Positions 1 to 11,394 of a DNA stretch of 64,000 nucleotides are shown in pieces. The DNA comes from Embiotoca jacksoni. Taxonomy: Eukaryota > Chordata > Actinopteri > Embiotocidae. The stretch lies in contig JAKOON010000033.1 of the NCBI GenBank assembly GCA_022577435.1, forward strand, positions 62,001 through 126,000, read 5' to 3'. A program made the position numbers and the translations under genes. The notes under the pieces were generated by a model that saw nothing but the letters and a program-made list of their open reading frames with translations, was not told the origin of the DNA and did no database searches. Numbering within the stretch: position 1 is the first letter of the stretch; each line of letters starts with the position of its first letter.

Positions 1-1394
1 CTGCAAAGCGCCACTTGGATTTTAAAGTGGAGCGGTTGATGCTCGCGTGCCGTCCCCCTGATTTCCATCCCATCCGTCAGCGCAGTCAGTGGGAGACACG
101 GCATGTCACATCGTCTCCACTGGGAGAGGCAGTGACGCCTGAGAGAAGACGAGAGCGGGACGTGGCTGGAGTTGTTGATGTGCCGTTTGCTGCGTCAGCT
201 AATAGTTTGTTTTCTGAGTCTGTACGTGAACACGGCACGGACTGCATAAAGCTTCTCCCAAAACTTATTGAAAAAAAATAAAGAAGCCCCACAGGTCCAT
301 TCAATAGTAAAATTATGTGTTGACTGTTATTTTTTTTTCACTAATTTAATTGTGAGTTTACCTAACTTTTACAAATCCAATTTTTTTCATAATTATTTTC
401 TCCAAAAATGAAAGTGAAAACCTACAGATACGTTAAGTGAGTGATTTGGTTCCCTGTCAATTCTCCAGCTGCAATCATTTTGTTTTAACCGTTTATTTCT
501 TGTGCACTGCAAACACTGCACTGTAAGCAATGAGCTGAAACTAGTTATTATCATGATTATGACGATCATTATTTTGTCTATAAAAGATGTTTATAGATGG
601 CAAAATTACTTGTTTTGTTCCATCAACACACCAAAACCCAAATACAATAAAGGTATCACGATAAAACAAATTTGTAATAAATCCCCACATTAGAGAAGCT
701 GTAGCTCTGTGATGACTTAAATGGTCAACAGTCAAGAATTGTTAGCATTTTTTGTTCTTGCACAAGTTATAACTCCTCTTTCTGACTAACCATCACAGCT
801 TTGAGAGTAAAAACAACAGCGGCTGAGAGTGTTTGCCCATCTGTGTGTGTTGTTCTGTTTAACTAAGGACTCGTGTTGTCTCACAGCGGAGGGCTGCTGG
901 TATTAAACCCCTCTTTGTTTGTGTGTTACTCTTCAGTCCAGTGAGCAGCCCGCTGACCAAAGAAGGGTGATTCAGTCCCTGATTCAGTCCTTCTGCGTGT
1001 TGGGCTCTATTTTAACGATCTCGGCGCACGGTCTGCATTAACTGCACGTTCAAATCCACTTTCACTATTTAAACAGCGGATAATCTGAGTGCAAAATGAG
1101 GCGCGCAGTTCAAAGGGAATGTACTTAGCCTCCTAATTAAACTTAGATGTATTTTGGTTGAGACATGAAACAAACTAATCACAGTCTCATCTCCTGTTCA
1201 CTGCAAAAGACACGTGAGCGGATTTCTTTTATTACGGCCGATTTGCCAAAGAGAAAGCTTCTCTGCAGATCAAATGTTCGGCTTGTGTTCGGATTGATGA
1301 CAATAATAATCCTTCGCATTGTAAATCCTTTCATCTTTAATCTTTTGCATGTTTGTGAACTGCTGCAGGTTCCTGTGTGTGTGTAGGACAGGTG

Positions 1395-1512
1395 CAAGCA
1401 AGGTGCTCGCCTCCCACTGTCTTGCCCAAGGACACTCTAGTATGTGGACTGGAGGAGGTGGGTGTTGAACGACCAACCCTCTCCCAGCCGAGCCACAGCT
1501 GCACCAACAGAG
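1395..1512 (+). mobile_element. SINE-like fish repeat fragment
   Basis: The phrase cttgcccaaggacact, followed by a gtgtgaac-type segment, 'aacgaccaaccct' and 'gagccacagctgc', is the body of a short repeat that occurs very widely in teleost DNA. The match is to the general pattern, not to a named consensus. A CA microsatellite follows about 175 bases later. Confidence 0.6.
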
Positions 1513-1684
1513 CCAACGATGCACCTGAACGCATCTCATTTAAACATGCACATGGACGCTCAGACGGGCTCAAGTACATTTGGACGGGAAAAATTAAACT
1601 GCATCGGTCTGAAACTAAACATTTGCGTTGACCTCGGTGAAACTTTGTGAAGGTTGTACTAGAGAGCTCCCTTTATCCCAGTGC

Positions 1685-1687
<3 letters not shown>

Positions 1688-1722
<35 letters not shown>

Positions 1723-1747
1723 CACACACGCACGCACACGCACACAC
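1688..1747. repeat. CA microsatellite, interrupted by CG
   Basis: About 60 bases of (CA)n with scattered cg interruptions at its right part. Confidence 0.95.
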
Positions 1748-2699
1748 CTAATAAGGACCGGCCTGCCTCAATAACAGCTCTCTCCCTGACTAGTATTTAT
1801 TAATTTGGCTTTGGGTGTTATTTTAGAAATGAACTATCAAAAGGGGAAATTCTGAAATAAATAATAATAAAAAAAGAAAAAGAAATGGAATAAATGTTTT
1901 GAATTTCATCCCTTCTTAATAACGGGTTTAAAATTCAAATAATCTGACTGGCCACAATACAATCCGCCTGCTCTTGACCTGTGAAAAGAGCAATGAATAT
2001 GGTAATGATGTTGAAAGTAGGAATGACATTATAATTCTCCTCCTGCTGCGCCGAGAGGGCCTCTTTGTGCTTCATTTGCTGATGTAGCCGCGTCGCCGCT
2101 CCCCGAAACGATTTGGATCTTTTACAAAAACCTTTTTCGTCTCATTAGTGTACAAACCCAGGATCATCAACACCGGGGGCAGCGGCCATTTGTGGTGGTT
2201 AACAGATAGAAACAAAGCAGAGACTTTTCAGCCACGAGGATCTGACATTAACCTGAAAGTCTTTTCCCACTCAGCCTGATCTCTTCGCACACAGACACAC
2301 CAGCGTTTCCCTCTTTCATCCTGGCAGGGTGGAACATTTACCGACAGAGTTGGAGGCAATCGTGGTGGAAGAAGTCTCTCTTTTGAAACACATACCATTA
2401 ATTAGCTCGTAGCGCTCACAGCAGGATTTTAAAGGGGAAGCATATTTTATAATATTCGAAACAAATTGGTACGAGTCTGTGAAGCTCACTGGTGGCATTT
2501 TGTTTATCGCTACTGAACAAGGTCACTTGGAGTTCATAAACATGGCAACGGCATCATCCACGATGCAGCTCAATGACTGGCTGGCAGTACTGAGGGCCCT
2601 CCTCCCTTTACCTGCGACTTGTCATATCTAAAGCTCCAGCAGGATATAAATCCGATTCAGACTTCTGAATTAGAAGCTGAATATCATTAGCTTTTTCTC

Positions 2700-3140
2700 A
2701 ACCCTGTCACCACGCAGGCACTTTGTATGCAGGCCGCCCACAAAGGAAGCCGGCAACATCAGGAGAGACACAACCCACCCGGGCCACTCTCTGTTTGTCT
2801 CCTCTACCATCAGGGAAAAGATACCGAGCTGTAAAAAACCTGGACCAACAGACTGAGGAACAACTTCTGTAACAGCTGTAACCTCCATGCCTCCCCCCCC
2901 CCCCCCCCCCCCAAACCTCGAACTGATTTTGCATCACAAACCACTGCTGCCTTTTATCCATTTATTGTCCTACTGCACTTTATTGCTGACTGTCCCCGTC
3001 ACATCATGTTCTTTTGTTTTTTTTTATCGGTTTATACCCAGTATTTTGTCTAGTTTTTATTTATTTTGCTGTTACAGGTCTCTGGGAGGACCAACCTCAG
3101 TTTTATTATATGGGTTACATGACAAATAAAGTGTCTTAAG
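2700..3140 (+). mobile_element. 3' end of a CR1/L2/Rex-like LINE, degenerate
   Basis: The plus strand reads like the C-terminus of a fish non-LTR retrotransposon. Translated in pieces it gives …THPGHSLF…, then a run around R-Y-R and TNRLRNSF-like codons (caacagactgaggaacaactt), the usual last coding motif of this LINE class. A C20 run (2893-2912) interrupts it. The following T-rich stretch with cactttattg motifs ends at an aataaag tail near 3130, as in LINE 3' UTRs. It has stop codons and is 5'-truncated, so it is inactive. Family assignment is from memory of the motif pattern. Confidence 0.7.
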
Positions 3141-3144
3141 ACAC
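3131..3144. other. 14-bp perfect palindrome at LINE 3' boundary
   Basis: gtgtcttaagacac is self-complementary and immediately follows the aataaa tail of the LINE remnant. It may mark the insertion junction. Confidence 0.7.
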
Positions 3145-5171
3145 AAGATGTCGATCTTCGTGTCCGGTAAAGGTCGACATCTGCAAAACCCCGCAGATAA
3201 CATTCAATGACATTTTTTACGCATCAATACTTCATTTAGTTCTACATCCAAAAACAGGCAAACATAAGTTAGGGAAGGTTTGTAGTTATGAGAAATAACC
3301 AGTAACTCTTGCTTAAAGCTACAGAAAGTATTGGTCTTTGATGGGATGCAAAATTAAATTAAAAAAATTAGTCAAACTTCTAAATACCCGTCTACATAAA
3401 GGGCGCAGTGAGAGACTAGCGGAATCAGAATACCTAAAAGTGTTTGCTGAATTGTCAAATATGGTCTGAAACACCCTCCAAATGTTTTCTATGTCGGACC
3501 TTGAAGTGCTGCATCCCAACGTGTTTTTCTGTCCAAACCAAGAACCGTGCAACAATTGGCTAAATTTAATGAGGTTGAGAAAGTGTGTGATCGTAGTCGG
3601 GCTTTCAAATTCCAGTTTTTTTTTTTATTTCATTCTTTGCAACTTCTGCCACTCTTCATGTGCACAAACTGTTGCTCCAATTTAAAGGATTTGAGTCTCT
3701 GCGACGGTCGGTGTGTCCGGTCGGAGAAGCAAAACACTTTTTGCCTTTTCCGTGTGGTCGGGCAACAAATTGAGTGGTTGGCTTTCGAGTGTAATCCGGC
3801 TTTACTCTGATATCTGGGGGACACTCGGCCGGCTCTTCCAAAAGTGACACTGCACTGAGGAAAAGTTTGAACTGCATGAAAAACTGAATTTCATCTGCTC
3901 TGCAAATTACCATCTTCACGCTTCAACTATACAGACTGGACACCTTGTCGTTTCCTCTTTAAGAGCAGCCGTCTACTATAATAATAATGGAAATTTCACA
4001 CACGGTCATTTACCCAATCACCTGAGCCTGTTCTCCTTGAGCAGTTCTAGGGTGCTCACACTGATTGCGTGCACCTCAAAGCCTGAGGATTAAAAAAAAA
4101 AACACTTCCTGGAGACCGGTGCGGTTCTGAACTGTGAGCTGAAAGTGGATCGGATGAGTCTTTCGCTCTTCCTGTTGTGAGCCTCTTTAACTCTGGGGCG
4201 GCGGCGGGGCCGATCGTCTTTTCCTCTGGGGTCACCGTCGCAAAACGAGAAAACTGTCATCCATCCATTACACTTCCGCTCCACTGTGGAGCTTATTACC
4301 TGCGCAATCAGGAACCTCATAGAGACCTGTCATCGCCTCCAACTACATGACAGATCAACTCTGTGAAATGTAATATCGTCTGTATAATATTTTTTTTTTT
4401 AGGAAATGACTTCTCTAAAAGTAATAAAGGTCTGCTTGACTGAACTCTAATAGCGTCTGCGCCTTGTAATTTTATTAGCGCCACTATTGATTGATTGTAA
4501 TCTGTAAATTGATGAATATTTCACAGGTTAAACACAAAAAACATGTTGATTATGGACCAGTGAAAATGACACGAGGGTTTTTTTTTATTCTGGTGTAGAG
4601 TTTTGTTGTTTGGAGCTGCATCTCTGCCAGAGTGTATAAAAGCACAGAGTGCTACTGTCTAATCTCAGGCTGTCAATTCTGTTTATAATGCCGAGTTAGC
4701 GAGCCCAGAGAGGGACAGTGTGATCATGCATCGCGTCTATTATCTGTCACACAACATCTGGCGGCAGGAAGTTGATGTGCTTCCTTTTTAAAACCCAGTC
4801 GCTGGAAAAAATAAAAAAATAAAAAAATACAACAGATGGATATCTGCAGGGGCTGCATTCAATCAAGCAGAAAGAGAGAAACAAATACAAACTAAATCCC
4901 AACAGTGGGCTGTATCTTTCACGAGGCTCAGCGGTAAACCCTCAAACTCGACCAACATGATATATCCCTGGGAGATTGCTCTCAAGCTTCAGTGACCAAA
5001 CTGTGTTTACAGAAGGAAAATGTTGTGCAAAACCTGGTTTGGGTCCCGTTTAATCTCTGGAGAGACGAAAACAGTTGGACCTCAGAGGTTTGGGCGTGAC
5101 CATACTTACGAGGGAGGAGCTTTTTGCAACAACGACACACACTGAGAGAAGTTTGGAGCGCCGATCCTTAC

Positions 5172-5297
5172 CGCATTCTCCGTGAAATTGTAATCCAGGG
5201 AGTATTGTAATTTGCCCAGTTTCTGGTCCTCCTTGGGCTCGGCCTCTGTCTCCGTTTCAGTCAGCCCTGTCTCCGCATCCTCCTCATCCTTCAAGGC
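5172..5297 (-). CDS. syt1: synaptotagmin-1, third coding exon (acidic linker and start of C2A)
   Basis: The acceptor is tctccttcag before 5297 and the donor is GCG|GTAAGG at 5171. The exon is 126 bases, 42 codons in phase 0 (residues 116-157). It begins ALKDEEDAETGLT, the conserved syt1/2 linker, followed by an acidic run rich in Glu and Thr (TETETEAEPKEDQ). It then reads KLGKLQYSLDY, the first beta strand of the C2A domain. The mammalian counterpart reads YDFQNN where this has YNFTENA. The next exon should carry the Ca2+-binding loops of C2A. I looked for it on the minus strand in 1-5171 and did not find it, so the gene continues past the left edge. Confidence 0.94.
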
Positions 5298-5427
5298 CTG
5301 AAGGAGACACCCACCAAGAGTCAGTGTCGCCTGTTTGTCGCTGGTGCTAGCGCCCAGCCAGCCGTTCCCCCCGCCCAGGTCCTGCCAGCGGACCTACTCC
5401 TGTAAAAGCTCCCGTTTGTTTTATGGT

Positions 5428-5485
5428 GCAGCATGGGAGGGGGAGGGAGGAAACGGGGGAGGGAGGGAGGGTGGGGGGGGGGGAG
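5428..5485 (+). other. G-quadruplex-forming tract, 130 bases upstream of exon C
   Basis: At least six runs of three or more G within 58 bases (ggga, gggg, ggga, gggg, ggga, gggtggggg). On the gene's strand this is a C-rich pyrimidine tract located 130-190 bases upstream of the exon C acceptor, where it could influence branch-point use or binding of C-rich splicing factors. Confidence 0.7.
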
Positions 5486-5837
5486 CAAGCACTAAAACAC
5501 CATAGCAGTTAACACCAGGACATGCTTTGTGATGCACTACAGCCCCGGGCCTGGTCCCCTGATGGTGCTTTTCTATCAATCTCTGGGTGTTTTCTGTTTA
5601 AAGGGAGGAAAGATCAAACGATGGCGCCAGAAATGAGAGCAATGGGCAAGCATTAGAGGAAGAAGACAGGGCAGAAAGAAGGGGAGGAGAAAAGATGCTT
5701 CTAGATCACAGTAAGACGATTCCCTTGATGTTATTTCAGGCAGATCAAATCTCTGTCAAAAAACACATATCAACTGGGAAGTGTCTGAAGAGACAGAGAG
5801 CAAGAAGTGAAGTTGCCCTTTTTTTTTTGCTAGCCTG

Positions 5838-5925
5838 GCGAGGAGGTGAGGAGGGCGGGGGGGTAGCAAGTGGTGGCACTGGTGGGGGCTGGAGGAGAGG
5901 TGGTGGTGGTGGTGGTGGGGTGAAG
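5838..5925 (+). other. G-rich tract with (GGT)n
   Basis: Runs such as gaggaggtgaggagggcggg and a (ggt)6-like stretch meet the simple quadruplex pattern. Located in the exon B-C intron. Confidence 0.7.
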
Positions 5926-6094
5926 GAGTTTTTGTTATCAGAACAACATGCGATTGAAGAGGCAAAAGACATGGTTTCGTCAAGGTCATTCATTCAGCGT
6001 CAACCGTTTCCTCCCAAGATGTCTCTTTTCGTTAGGCATGCAGAGCATTCTCTTGTCGTACAAAAAAAACAAAAAACAGTGCTCTCGTGTGCTC

Positions 6095-6233
6095 CCCCCC
6101 ACCCCACCCCCAAACCCCCCACTCCCACGTGTGGTTTTACTCCCGCAGACCCACAGTCACATTGTCATCATAGCCCCTTAAAAAGCTTTCAATGTTACCC
6201 CCCCCCCCCCCCTCTCCCCCCTCCCCCCCTCTA
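6095..6233 (-). other. two C-rich tracts (quadruplex potential on minus strand)
   Basis: Tracts at 6095-6130 and 6197-6233 contain many C runs of four or more. The gene strand is therefore G-rich here, opposite to the tracts at 5.4 and 5.85 kb. Confidence 0.65.
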
Positions 6234-6781
6234 CGCCGATGGTAGCTAGAAGCGTCATGCCAGCGGTGGGTGGGGAGGTGTTGGTAAAAAGGGGGGTCGT
6301 GATGTACATCGGGGCCCGCTCCTATTAGTTTGTCAAGTTGCTCATGTGAAAGCAAGAAGGCTGAACAACACTGATTCAAATTTGCCTCTGTCTTTGCCTT
6401 TTTTTTCCGGGAGTATTTTCTTTTATGTTTTTCTGCTTTGACACATTTGGAGGGAAAAAGCAGAGCATGTCAAATGATTGAGGAAATAAAATCAAAACAT
6501 GTATTTTATTGGATTTTTTTCCGCGCTCCAGGAAAGTTGTAATCCGTCTCACCGAGGGCTGACGGATGCAAATGCCACAGCGCATCAAAAGCTTCCTTTT
6601 CATCAGCAGCTTCAAAAGAACATTTACTTGTAGAGCCTCTCAATCATTCGACGTTTTCTCGCCACCTCTCGTTTGATATGTAAATTCAAGATTGAAAAGG
6701 CAGGAGACTTTAGCCCGGCACAAAAAAATCTGTGTGGTTCAACCTCGTCAATGCGCACCCAGTGTTTGTTTTTTTTCATTC

Positions 6782-6806
6782 ATATATATATATATATATA
6801 TATATG
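6782..6806. repeat. AT dinucleotide run
   Basis: About 25 bases of alternating AT in the exon B-C intron. Confidence 0.9.
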
Positions 6807-7282
6807 TGCATATGCAGGTTGTACACACATATATAGAGCAGATATACATGTACTGTGTGCATAGTTACATATATTTGGTTCTATGGGAGTAGTAGTTGTT
6901 GTCAAGAGGCTATAAAAAAAAAAAAACGTCAGAGCAGCAGGCTTAAGAAGATCCAACAGCAATTGGGAACCTACCGCCAGTGACCATCCCGAACAGTCAT
7001 CAGACACAACACAGATAAGGAGGACATAGAAGGAAGAAACACAAATTAAAACAACCACACACAGGAGTTAACACACCAGAGTCTGAGGCACACCGGGAGA
7101 AATGACCGCCTGCCTCAGGAAGTGGCAGATTCGCCGATCTCGGAGATTAGTTATTGGAGCAAACCGAGGTCTTTTATTTTGATTAATGGATATTTGAAAA
7201 ATAAAACCCGGATCGTACAAATGATACAAAAATCTTGCAGCGGCTTGCGTGATCTTGCTGGCTGATAAAACTGTTCACTGTT

Positions 7283-7287
<5 letters not shown>

Positions 7288-7313
<26 letters not shown>
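7288..7313. repeat. A26 homopolymer
   Basis: Uninterrupted adenines on the plus strand within the exon B-C intron. No retroposed body was recognised to its left. Confidence 0.95.
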
Positions 7314-8142
7314 GTTATAATGAACGCTTTCTTCTGCAATAATCGAGTCAAATGAGGTATGAAAACATCGTCGGTGATTTTCTGCCTACGATTCTTGATC
7401 CACCTCTGGTAACGGAGGTGTTGCAGCAGATTAAAGATACTCGGTATGACGACGCTCTGCAGGTGCAATTAGCGCGTTAACACCCTCCCCCCTCCTCCCT
7501 CCGGTACCGGTGAACGAAAAAAAACCCGTCCCGTTTGTTTATGGTTTGGTGATGTCATTTCTCTGGGTGGATACCACTTCATTGCACAGCAAACGTTACT
7601 CACACTCCTCAACAAGTGAGCAGGTCCTCATAAGCCCCCCCCCCCCAAAAAAAAAAATCAAAAATAAAATAAAGGAACACACAGGAACAATAAGCAGGAG
7701 AAAAAAAACAACAACAGAGAGATTGAAAGGCTCTCTCTTAAATCTGAAGTCTTCTAAATGACTTCCATTAACTCTCCTGCAATTAGGCTGAATACTTTTT
7801 AAATTAAATGGTGAAAATGTCAGAGTAAATAATACTGTATGTATCTCTTTTGGCAGCAGTAAATACATCATAAATACAGAATACATACTGTACAGTAGCA
7901 GCCATTGCAGTGACACTGATAGAATTAGGGTCAATGTGATTGATAAATATTGCGTAGAATTATAAGCTCTAAAATTCAAAACATCAAAAGCATTATTGTC
8001 TATATTTAAGACAAATAATTTCTTGCATATTATCATGCAAACAGCATTCATGAACAGCCTCTTTTTTGGCAGTAGGTGTGTTATTAAATCAAAGTTCAAA
8101 GAGCAGTTATCTGTCTGAAATTTAAACAACAATAGTCTGTAC

Positions 8143-8315
8143 CTCGGTTTTGCCTCCATCTTTGACGTCCATCATGTTGATGGCATTTTTGCCCTTGTCT
8201 TTGCCCTTCTTTTTGTTTTTCTTCTTGAATATCCATTTTTTGCAGATGCAGAAGCAGCAAGCCAACACCAGGATGATGGCCACTAAGGCGATGGAGACGA
8301 TGGCCCATGACGGCA
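8143..8315 (-). CDS. syt1: synaptotagmin-1, second coding exon (transmembrane segment and polybasic linker)
   Basis: The acceptor is gtctccgcag before 8315 and the donor is GAG|GTACAG at 8142. The exon completes codon 58 and adds 57 codons (residues 58-115). Residues about 60-82 form one hydrophobic helix (WAIVSIALVAIILVLACC…) that anchors the protein in the vesicle membrane. It runs into CCFCICKK, the cluster known to be palmitoylated in syt1 (here C77, C78, C80, C82). The fifth cysteine of mammalian syt1 (CICKKC) is Trp85 here. The lysine-rich stretch FKKKNKKKGKDKGKNAINM is the cytosolic polybasic linker and matches syt1 rather than syt2. The exon ends at GKTE, where mammals read GKTMKDQ, so the linker is about three residues shorter or a different donor is used. 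The frame continues exactly into exon C. Confidence 0.95.
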
Positions 8316-9964
8316 CTGCGGAGACAACAAAGCAGTGCAGAAAGGTTTTGCGTTAAGACGTCCGGCAGAAATAAAACATGAAAACAGAGCGATCGAACCA
8401 ACTGACAGGTGAGATAAAAAAAGCAGGGAAATGCGCCTCCAGAGTGGCCACACCAAGCGCCCGGCTCCAACGAGACGTGGCAGACTTCTAACGATCGGCG
8501 CCGACTAGCGGGACGAGACCCGATTGAACAGCTTCAGCCAATTTAGCGGAAGTAACAGATGTTGGCATTTTCCACTTGCCATTTAAACAAAAGATTCTCA
8601 GACGGCTGACACTTTCACGGCAATCAGCGGCAACGCAGAAGTTGCTGGGAGCGAGGGCTGCGGTAATTTTGCAGGGTGTGATCGAGAGGCATTAACGCAA
8701 GTATGACCGTGACAATCCGATGATGCAGTAAAACTAAACAGGGTTCGCCTCGCATTGTTCTCTCTGCTGCCATATTACCTTTTAAACGTAGTCTGAAATT
8801 AATCTTTTGTGTTCGGGGATTTAAGGCTTTGAATTTCTTTTTTTTTTTTTTTGCAGATAGACTGCAGGTTCAGACAAAAACTTTTCTAAAAGGCCGAGCT
8901 GCCGAACTTAATCTCAGTGGTTACACGAGAGCTGGACATTTTGAGTTCAGAGGAGACAACATTTTGAGAATCAACGTCGTCCGTCCATCCTAATTTAAGG
9001 CTTTTTTTCACTTTAGTTTCTTCACCGGTAAAGTTTGGAGGAAATACAGCGAATATTAATAATTCATTCACTCTTCCATTCTAAAAAGATGCTAAAATCA
9101 TACAAATATTGTATTATTAATTATAACAAGTTCATCCACTGGCAGCGTTGCCCTTAATTTTTGTGTTATGTCACTCAAATTGAGCAAGATAATGTCATTT
9201 CCTGCAGCCATTAATTTGAGAAAGACGTTTTATGAAACTAATTAAAAGTGTTTTTCCTTGTACACCGTGTGGGAACTTTTCTTTTATCCTGATGATTAGA
9301 AGAGTCTTTGAAGACATAGGAAACATCCTCAGAATCACAACGAGGTCAAACGAACAGCTGGAAAAAAAACAAAAAAAAAACAAGTTATTTTTTAAACTAA
9401 AATTCCCTCGAGTAACTCTGACTAGCTTTAAGACATTTTAACATGTTTAACATTTCACACAGAATAATTCATACAAAAAGTATGAAAATATCAGTGAAAA
9501 TCAACGGGGATGATAAAGCCTGGGGTTATTTACGAAGTACAGGGATTTATTGAAATTTATATCTCACTTTTGTGAGTACTTCACAGCGATAGTTCCTGAT
9601 AATTTCACAAAAAAGTCATAAAACACAACCTGGATTTGATTAAGAAACAGTAAAAGAAAAAAATGTAATGTCATCGTCTGATTCTTATACAGGTCAGAAG
9701 TCCAGAACAACAGTTTTGGAGATTTTCCAGCCAGTTTGTGTGTAAATAACACCCAAACTAAATGTATAACTCATGTTATTCTTAAAAATGTATATTTTGA
9801 AGAAACAGTAAGATTTTAAACACTCGTTTCTCCGTTATAATTAAAACAGCTTACAAGATGATAAAATCATGTTGGGGCGAATGAATGGCTGTTTCCCCCC
9901 ACCCCCTCCACCATATGTTGCATGGACCTGACTGGAGAAATGGGACAAGCAGCAGTCACATTCA

Positions 9965-10004
9965 CATCGTCAGACACTCAACAACATCGTCAGACACTCA
10001 ACAA
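9965..10004. repeat. 20-bp tandem duplication
   Basis: The unit catcgtcagacactcaacaa occurs twice head to tail, identical, in the syt1 intron. This is probably a recent slippage duplication. Confidence 0.9.
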
Positions 10005-11341
10005 CACATTGACAGCCAGCTACAAACACGGTGACACCTATCTCAACTTTCCTCAGCGGTCGGCTTCCTGCTGCCGACACGCCACACAAACACGGTGACG
10101 GAAGGACAGGCGGGTTGCTTTAAGGACCCGAGAGACGGCGCAAAGTCCAGATGGGTTGAAAATAATGAGAGACCTCAACAAAGAGAGACACCAAACACCT
10201 GGCAGCCCAACCCTCATTTTAAAATGGACCAATGCGCCCATTTTAGGAGCAAAAAAAAAGAAAAGAAAAAAGAAATCCCACAAGACGTACACTGTCACTC
10301 ATCTCAGGAAAGAAACCACGAGGACGTATGAAGCGGGTCAAACTGAAACTCAGTGAAGACTTTATCAGGAAAAGCTCCAGAAAGACATATCACGACAGAA
10401 AAGTATATTACAGTCTATCAGTCTGGGGTTTTTGCTCGCCAGCATTCGGCTGTGGTTCCAGATGAGAGAGAGAGAGTAAGAGAGAGGGGAAAAAAAAAAA
10501 AGAAAAATCGATTCTCTGTTGACAAAATCAATAAGCACTCTCATCCAAGAGAAAACAGTGAGTGATGCTCCAAGATAACTTTAGGATCTACAGCTTTGGC
10601 TTCGCCTCGGAGCGGTGCCGTAATGGAGGCGACGCGGAACAGGCCTCGTTTGCGATGAGCCACCTGAAACCGGTAGCGCTTCCTTTAGAAACCGGACACG
10701 ATACACAGAATGAACTGCGGGTCAGGCGGTGTTGCATAAAAAGAGCGTAAATATCGACTGGGAATTTGTAAATATTGTGTATATTTATGCGCCGAGAAGA
10801 TTTAGTAACCAAATCAAAGGAAAGTCACATTTTTCACAAGTATTTACCTTTATTAAAGCCATTACAACTTCCAAACACTTTATAATGACTGCCTTATTAG
10901 AAAACGGTACCAGGTGTATTTACATTTAGTACCTGCGTGTACAACTTTGTAGAGAAGTAAGTTCTGGCGACTGTTTGAGTTCTTTTGGAAAATACTGCTG
11001 CTCATATTAAAACTTCAGCTTTTTAAAAGCAAAATTCAAGTACTTTTAAATCACTTTTAAAGTTGTCGAACCCAAAAATGCACAAACTCCAGAAGCGTTT
11101 GTCGTCTGAATTGTTTCGACAAATGTAGTTGAAAAAAAAATTACGTTTACAAAATTCTTTTATCCTCACGGCAATCAATGTATTTTGTCGCTTTGTATTT
11201 TATTACCAGTTGCTTTGGCTGAATGTTTTGATCATATTTATTCAATGCTTGCTAATTCTCAGAGTAAGGAATCACGAGAGGATTTATTTAGCTATGAATG
11301 ACGAGTCAACACAAGGAAGAAGATAATATTTGTTGTTGCCC

Positions 11342-11394
11342 AGAACAGGTGGATTTAATTTTTTTTTTTTTTTTTTTTTAAATCCACCTGTTCT
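11342..11394. repeat. perfect 17-bp inverted repeat around a T19 loop
   Basis: The left arm agaacaggtggatttaa (11342-11358) and its exact complement ttaaatccacctgttct (11378-11394) flank 19 thymines. A transcript from either strand could form a 17-bp stem with a homopolymer loop. Such perfect arms next to a homopolymer suggest a recent template-switch event. It lies inside the intron between coding exons A and B. Confidence 0.9.

Larger units (their letters stand above)
1..5171 (-). other. syt1: syt1 intron following coding exon C (partial)
   Basis: Non-coding on both strands as far as I can tell. It contains a SINE-like fragment (about 1395-1512), a CA microsatellite (1688-1747), a LINE 3' end (2700-3140) with a C20 tract, and otherwise plain AT-rich sequence with short A and T runs. 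No C2A-like codons were found. Intron status assumes that the next syt1 exon lies left of the window. Confidence 0.75.
5298..8142 (-). other. syt1: syt1 intron between coding exons B and C (2.8 kb)
   Basis: Bounded by the donor at 8142 and the acceptor at 5298. It holds an alternation of G-rich (5428-5485, 5838-5925) and C-rich (6095-6130, 6197-6233) tracts, an AT dinucleotide run (6782-6806), an A26 run (7288-7313) and other A-rich spots near 7650-7710. No coding sequence is supported. Confidence 0.85.

Noticed and set aside
4123..4131. RE1 left half-site TTCAGAACC on the minus strand
   Set aside because: No right half-site downstream.
1..5171. Search for the syt1 C2A exon (Ca2+-loop codons)
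   Set aside because: No minus-strand segment encodes the expected C2A residues; the exon must lie outside the window.
5695..6249. 184-codon open frame on the plus strand
   Set aside because: Low-complexity Gly and Pro from G-rich and C-rich tracts; lies in a syt1 intron, antisense to the gene, with no recognisable domain.
7596..8159. 187-codon open frame on the minus strand overlapping exon B
   Set aside because: It overlaps only the last bases of exon B, in a different frame, and otherwise covers intron; composition is not protein-like.
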